Shown piece by piece: positions 61,168-64,000 of a stretch of DNA of 64,000 bases (position 1 is its first letter; each line of letters starts with the position of its first letter). Origin of the DNA: Buchnera aphidicola (Cinara strobi) (GTDB lineage: Bacteria; Pseudomonadota; Gammaproteobacteria; Enterobacterales; Enterobacteriaceae); NCBI RefSeq assembly GCF_900560745.1, contig NZ_LR025085.1, forward strand, positions 248,001 through 312,000, in the 5' to 3' direction. Under the pieces are notes generated by a model. It saw nothing but the letters and a program-made list of their open reading frames with translations. It was not told where the DNA came from and did no database searches. The translations under genes and the position numbers were made by a program.

Positions 61168-61254
61168 GGTGAGATGGCCGAGCGGTTTAAGGCGCTCCCC
61201 TGCTAAAGGAGTATGTATTTATATGCATCGAGGGTTCAAATCCCTCTCTCACCA
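61168..61254 (+). tRNA. tRNA-Ser (anticodon GCU)
   Basis: 87 bases, class II: acceptor GGTGAGA/TCTCACC, anticodon stem CTCCC/AGGAG with loop CTGCTAA (anticodon GCT), long variable arm, T arm GAGGG-TTCAAAT-CCCTC. Position 31:39 is a C-A mismatch where E. coli has C-G. Discriminator is A73, not the usual G73; CCA not encoded. Syntenic with E. coli serV beside argV after csrA. Confidence 0.96.
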
Positions 61255-61272
61255 TAAAATAATATTATTTAT

Positions 61273-61346
61273 GCATCCGTAGCTTAGTTGGATAGAGCAC
61301 TCGGCTACGAACCGAGAGGTTGGAGGTTCGAATCCTTCCGGATGCA
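61273..61346 (+). tRNA. tRNA-Arg (anticodon ACG)
   Basis: 74 bases: acceptor GCATCCG/CGGATGC, anticodon stem CTCGG/CCGAG around CTACGAA (anticodon ACG, expected to become ICG through TadA), T loop TTCGAAT, discriminator A73 as in E. coli tRNA-Arg. CCA not encoded. Confidence 0.97.
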
Positions 61347-61441
61347 TAAATAATATTATTTATAAAAATTTACTATATATCATAGTAAAACTTTTTAAAA
61401 ATAAAAAATAAAATTTTTTAATATATTTCAGGTATGAAATT

Positions 61442-62173
61442 GTGTATATCCCTAGAATTTATTACAACCAAATAATCAATATTAATACAATAATAAAACT
61501 TAAAAAAAATACTATACATTATTGCATGAATGTTCTTAGATTAAAAATAGATAATATTATTCATTTATTTAATAATACTAATTATATTTTTATCTCTAAA
61601 ATAATAGAAATGAAAAAAAAAAATATTATTGTTAAAATTATAAAAAAAAAAAAAAAAAATAACGAATCTCCAATCAATATTCATTTAGGTCAAATAATTT
61701 CTAAAAAAATGAATATTACAATTGAAAAATCAGTAGAATTAGGAGTACATACTATAACTCCTATTTTTCAAAAAAATAAATATTCCAACCAAGAATTAAA
61801 AAAAAACGTTACTAAAAAAATTCATCATTGGAAAAAAATAATTATTTCTGCCTGCGCGCAATCTCAAAGAAACATTTTACCAAAATTAAATCAACCGTCT
61901 ACAATCAGTCAATGGTACAAATCTATTCCAAAAAAATCAAATAAAATTATTTTTACTGTTAATGCAAAAAAAAAAATATGCAATATTCCTTATAAAGATA
62001 AGGATATCTACATTTTAATAGGATCCGAAAAAGGATTTTCAAATAGCGAGGTTGAATATATTAAGAAAAGAAATTTTTTAAATATATCACTAGGGCCTAG
62101 AACTTTAAGAACAGAAACAGCTGGTATTGCTGCAATAACTGCATTACAGATATACTTTGGAGATATAAAATAA
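61442..62173 (+). CDS. rsmE: 16S rRNA m3U1498 methyltransferase RsmE
   Basis: SPOUT methyltransferase acting on U1498 of 16S rRNA. 243 residues (E. coli 243) starting at a GTG (MYIPRIYYNQ) behind aggtatgaaat; the nearby ATG is out of frame. The PUA-like N-terminal half is diverged. The SPOUT half keeps IEKSVELGVHTITPI, SACAQSQRNILP, LIGSEKGFSNSEVE and the C-terminal SLGPRTLRTETAGIAAI. The coding sequence contains a run of 18 A (61642-61659) that is in frame as printed. Confidence 0.93.
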   Translation: MYIPRIYYNQIININTIIKLKKNTIHYCMNVLRLKIDNIIHLFNNTNYIFISKIIEMKKKNIIVKIIKKKKKNNESPINIHLGQIISKKMNITIEKSVELGVHTITPIFQKNKYSNQELKKNVTKKIHHWKKIIISACAQSQRNILPKLNQPSTISQWYKSIPKKSNKIIFTVNAKKKICNIPYKDKDIYILIGSEKGFSNSEVEYIKKRNFLNISLGPRTLRTETAGIAAITALQIYFGDIK

Positions 62174-62220
62174 AAAATTATAAATCCATAAAAATATATA
62201 ACTCTTCTGAAATGTAAAAA

Positions 62221-62514
62221 TTATTCTTTAGGTAATGCCGAATTCATCATTTCATTTAAAATCATCATTCTTGATTTTAAATGTTTAACACAATGCATTG
62301 ATTTTTGTTTTTCTACTTCTAATTCATAACATAGATTTAACGCAGTAATAAAAATTAACTGCTCAATATTCGATACACCCGTTTTTCCTTTTAATTCCTC
62401 TAAACGTTCATTTAAAATATTTGCTATATAATATAAATCTGAAGAATTTTTATCTGGACAATTTACACGTATACAACGCCCAAAAACTTCTATATCAATA
62501 GATTTTAATGACAT
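62221..62514 (-). CDS. zapA: Cell division protein ZapA
   Basis: Cross-links FtsZ filaments and stabilises the Z ring. 97 residues (E. coli 109). N-terminal IDIEVFGRCIRVNCPD and the helical part LNERLEELKGKTGVSNIEQLIFITALNLCYEL followed by a coiled-coil tail identify the family (formerly YgfE). Convergent with rsmE. With minCDE it shows that FtsZ-dependent division is kept. The 6S RNA gene (ssrS), downstream of zapA in E. coli, is not visible. Confidence 0.93.
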   Translation of the reverse strand: MSLKSIDIEVFGRCIRVNCPDKNSSDLYYIANILNERLEELKGKTGVSNIEQLIFITALNLCYELEVEKQKSMHCVKHLKSRMMILNEMMNSALPKE

Positions 62515-62606
62515 AAACTGTTCTCAATAAATAATTAATTAAAAAATATAGTATACCTTTTATTCCTAATAACTTAATTTTTAAAAACATATTTATAAAA
62601 TTTTAA

Positions 62607-63263
62607 TTATAAATAAAATTCTTTAACTCCATTAGAATCACTAATTAATAGTACATCAGCTTTTCTAAAACAGAACAATCCTACTTCTACAACTCCAGGA
62701 ATATTCTTTATTTGAAATTCTAAGTCAATCGAATAAAAAATATTTAAATCATATACATCAATAATATGATTGCCATTATCAGTAATAAAATTTTTTCTAT
62801 ATTTTGGAATACCTCCTAATTTTTTTATTTCTCGAGATACATACTTTAACGCCATAGGTATTACTTCAATAGGAATCGGATAATTATTAAATTTATTTAC
62901 ATACTTAGATTGATCTACAATACATAAAAATTTTTTTGAAGCGGATGCTATAATCTTTTCTCTTGTCAAAGCCCCCCCTCCTCCTTTAATCATTTCAAAT
63001 GTAGAATTTACTTGATCAGCACTATCAATATAAATCGCTAAATCTTCTAATTCATTTAAATTAAATATAGGAATATTAAAAATTTTTAATAGATTATCTG
63101 AAACTGACGAACTAGATACCGCTCCTTTAATTAGGTGAGATATTGTAGATAATGCCTCAATGAAAAACCGTACCGTTGAACCAGACCCAATACCAATAAT
63201 AGAATTTTTAGGAATATATGACAAAGCATATTGCGCAACAGACTTTTTTAACGTATCAGACAT
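62607..63263 (-). CDS. rpiA: Ribose-5-phosphate isomerase A
   Basis: Interconverts ribose-5-phosphate and ribulose-5-phosphate in the pentose phosphate pathway. 218 residues from MSDTLKKSVA (E. coli 219); start at 63263 is chosen because GGAG lies 7 bases upstream and 15 further in-frame codons lack homology. Motifs: IGIGSGSTVRFFIEAL (near 20-35), DSADQVN and KGGGGALTREKIIAS (near 83-107), and the C-terminal PGVVEVGLFC. Works with zwf at the other end of this window. Confidence 0.97.
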   Translation of the reverse strand: MSDTLKKSVAQYALSYIPKNSIIGIGSGSTVRFFIEALSTISHLIKGAVSSSSVSDNLLKIFNIPIFNLNELEDLAIYIDSADQVNSTFEMIKGGGGALTREKIIASASKKFLCIVDQSKYVNKFNNYPIPIEVIPMALKYVSREIKKLGGIPKYRKNFITDNGNHIIDVYDLNIFYSIDLEFQIKNIPGVVEVGLFCFRKADVLLISDSNGVKEFYL

Positions 63264-63472
63264 ATATTCTCCATAATACATTAAAAATAATAATAAAAAA
63301 ATATTCAATAATATTAAAAATATTTAAAAATAAATTTAATTATTATTAAAACTATTGATATTAAAAATATTTAAAAAAAAATAAAATTTAATTTTTTAAA
63401 AAAATTATTAATAAAATTAATTAAATTTTTATAAAAAGATAATAAAATCTTTATAAAAAATAAATTTTATAT

Positions 63473-63544
63473 CTGGGGTACCTGGATTCGAACCAGGGAT
63501 GCCGGTATCAAAAACCGGTGCCGTAACCTCTTGGCTATACCCCA
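63473..63544 (-). tRNA. tRNA-Gln (anticodon UUG)
   Basis: 72 bases: acceptor TGGGGTA/TACCCCA with the U1-A72 first pair typical of Gln, anticodon stem CCGGT/ACCGG with loop TTTTGAT (anticodon TTG), T arm CCTGG-TTCGAAT-CCAGG, discriminator G73 as required by GlnRS. CCA not encoded. Last of a Met-Leu-Gln cluster that keeps the E. coli metT-leuW-glnU order. Confidence 0.96.
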
Positions 63545-63591
63545 ATATTTATGATATTATAAATGAAAATATTAAAATAAATGATAATTTA

Positions 63592-63673
63592 TACGGAAGG
63601 CGAGACTTGAACTCGCAAACTTTTCAGTGCCAGAACCTAAATCTGGTGCGTCTACCATTTTCGCCACTCCCGC
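63592..63673 (-). tRNA. tRNA-Leu (anticodon UAG)
   Basis: 82 bases with long variable arm: acceptor GCGGGAG/CTTCCGT containing two G-U pairs, anticodon stem CCAGA/TCTGG with loop TTTAGGT (anticodon TAG), T arm GCGAG-TTCAAGT-CTCGC, discriminator A73. CCA not encoded. Middle of the Met-Leu-Gln cluster. Confidence 0.96.
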
Positions 63674-63700
63674 AAAAAAAAATATAAAATATTATTTTTA

Positions 63701-63774
63701 TGGCTACAACGAGAATCGAACTCGTGACCTCAGCGTTATGAGTGCTGCGCTCTAACCAACTGAGCTACATAGCC
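63701..63774 (-). tRNA. tRNA-Met, elongator (anticodon CAU)
   Basis: 74 bases: acceptor GGCTATG/TGTAGCC, anticodon loop CTCATAA (anticodon CAT), T loop TTCGATT, discriminator A73. A1-type initiator features (C1:A72 mismatch, three G-C anticodon-stem pairs) are absent, so it is an elongator, matching E. coli metT. Position 31:39 is an A-C mismatch. First gene of the cluster. Confidence 0.95.
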
Positions 63775-63806
63775 AAATTGTTATTGAATATTTTATTTGA
63801 ATAATA

Positions 63807-63835
63807 ATTTTACACAATTATAATCATTTTTACAA
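63807..63835 (-). promoter_or_regulatory. Probable promoter for the Met-Leu-Gln tRNA cluster
   Basis: On the minus strand TTGTAA (63835-63830) and TAAAAT (63812-63807) are exactly 17 bases apart, ending 32 bases before tRNA-Met. A reasonable sigma-70 match in the expected place, in a spacer divergent from glnS. Confidence 0.5.
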
Positions 63836-63925
63836 TAAAAATTTAAAAATAAAATATTTTTTATTATAAAAATATAAAATATTAATTTTCATAATACATT
63901 AACTAAAATTATTAAAGGTATTTTT

Positions 63926-64000
63926 ATGAAAACTAAAAAAAAAAATTTTATTACGAAAATAGTAGAAAAATCAATTCTTAAGCAACCACGTCGTAAAATA
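63926..64000 (+). CDS. glnS: Glutaminyl-tRNA synthetase, N-terminal fragment (continues past window)
   Basis: Only 25 codons are inside the window. The sequence KNFITKIVEKSILKQPRRKI aligns with E. coli GlnS residues following TNFIRQIIDEDL, just before the class I HIGH region, which would lie beyond the end. The ATG follows AAAGG (ttaaaggtattttt). It lies next to tRNA-Gln, its own substrate gene. The call rests on a short match and would be settled by the next 50 bases. Confidence 0.72.
   Translation, partial: MKTKKKNFITKIVEKSILKQPRRKI

Noticed and set aside
62515..62606. 6S RNA (ssrS) next to zapA
   Set aside because: The zapA-rpiA spacer is only 92 bases, too short for 6S RNA, and shows no matching structure.
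63499..63687. Plus-strand ORF over tRNA-Gln and tRNA-Leu
   Set aside because: Antisense to two tRNA genes.

Overview
The window is chromosome from a heavily reduced, extremely A+T-rich gammaproteobacterial endosymbiont. Protein content and gene order match Buchnera aphidicola, the primary symbiont of aphids. The signs are: proteins close to Escherichia coli orthologues but rich in Lys/Asn/Ile; no mobile elements, phage or CRISPR; truncated operons that keep the enterobacterial order (nusA-infB-rbfA-truB-rpsO-pnp, rpsP-rimM-trmD-rplS, rplU-rpmA-obgE, minCDE, rpmF-fabD-fabG-acpP-holB-tatD); long A tracts inside genes; and long gene-free stretches where relatives have genes. I cannot name the aphid host. 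Statements about which genes are missing compare this window with E. coli and Buchnera gene orders from memory.

Layout. 1-9 kb: aspS (3' end), yebC, pykA, zwf, htpX, a TerC/CBS membrane protein (yoaE) and tsaB. 9-12.4 kb: minE-minD-minC, rsmC and a Leu-Cys-Ser tRNA cluster. 12.6-17.6 kb: an eroded ompA, then about 4 kb of desert holding one orphan flagellar rod gene (flgF-like) where a whole flg operon and rne would be expected. 17.6-22.8 kb: rluC, rpmF, fatty-acid genes, holB, tatD. 23-30.9 kb: asnS, trhO, valS, argI, ridA. 31-45.5 kb: deaD, pnp, rpsO, truB, rbfA, infB, nusA, tRNA-Leu, secG, ftsH, rlmE, greA, all on the minus strand. 45.8-54.1 kb: ibaG, rplU, rpmA, obgE, rpsI-rplM, pheA, ffh and the rpsP-rplS operon. 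54.1-64 kb: tldD, aroQ, fis, rluD (frameshifted), alaS, csrA, tRNA-Ser, tRNA-Arg, rsmE, zapA, rpiA, a Gln-Leu-Met tRNA cluster and the start of glnS.

Functionally, about two thirds of the genes serve translation, RNA maturation and protein targeting. The rest are a thin central metabolism (pykA, zwf, rpiA), essential amino acid supply to the host (pheA, aroQ, argI), a minimal fatty-acid set and cell division (minCDE, zapA). Several absences point the same way: glmM and murA are gone from their usual places, and OmpA has lost its peptidoglycan-binding domain, suggesting a degraded cell wall.

I found no new multi-gene system. The points most worth a second look are the lone FlgF-like gene, rluD broken at an A10 tract that slippage could rescue, PheA without its phenylalanine-sensing motifs, both serine tRNAs with A73, and the OmpA/murA/glmM pattern.
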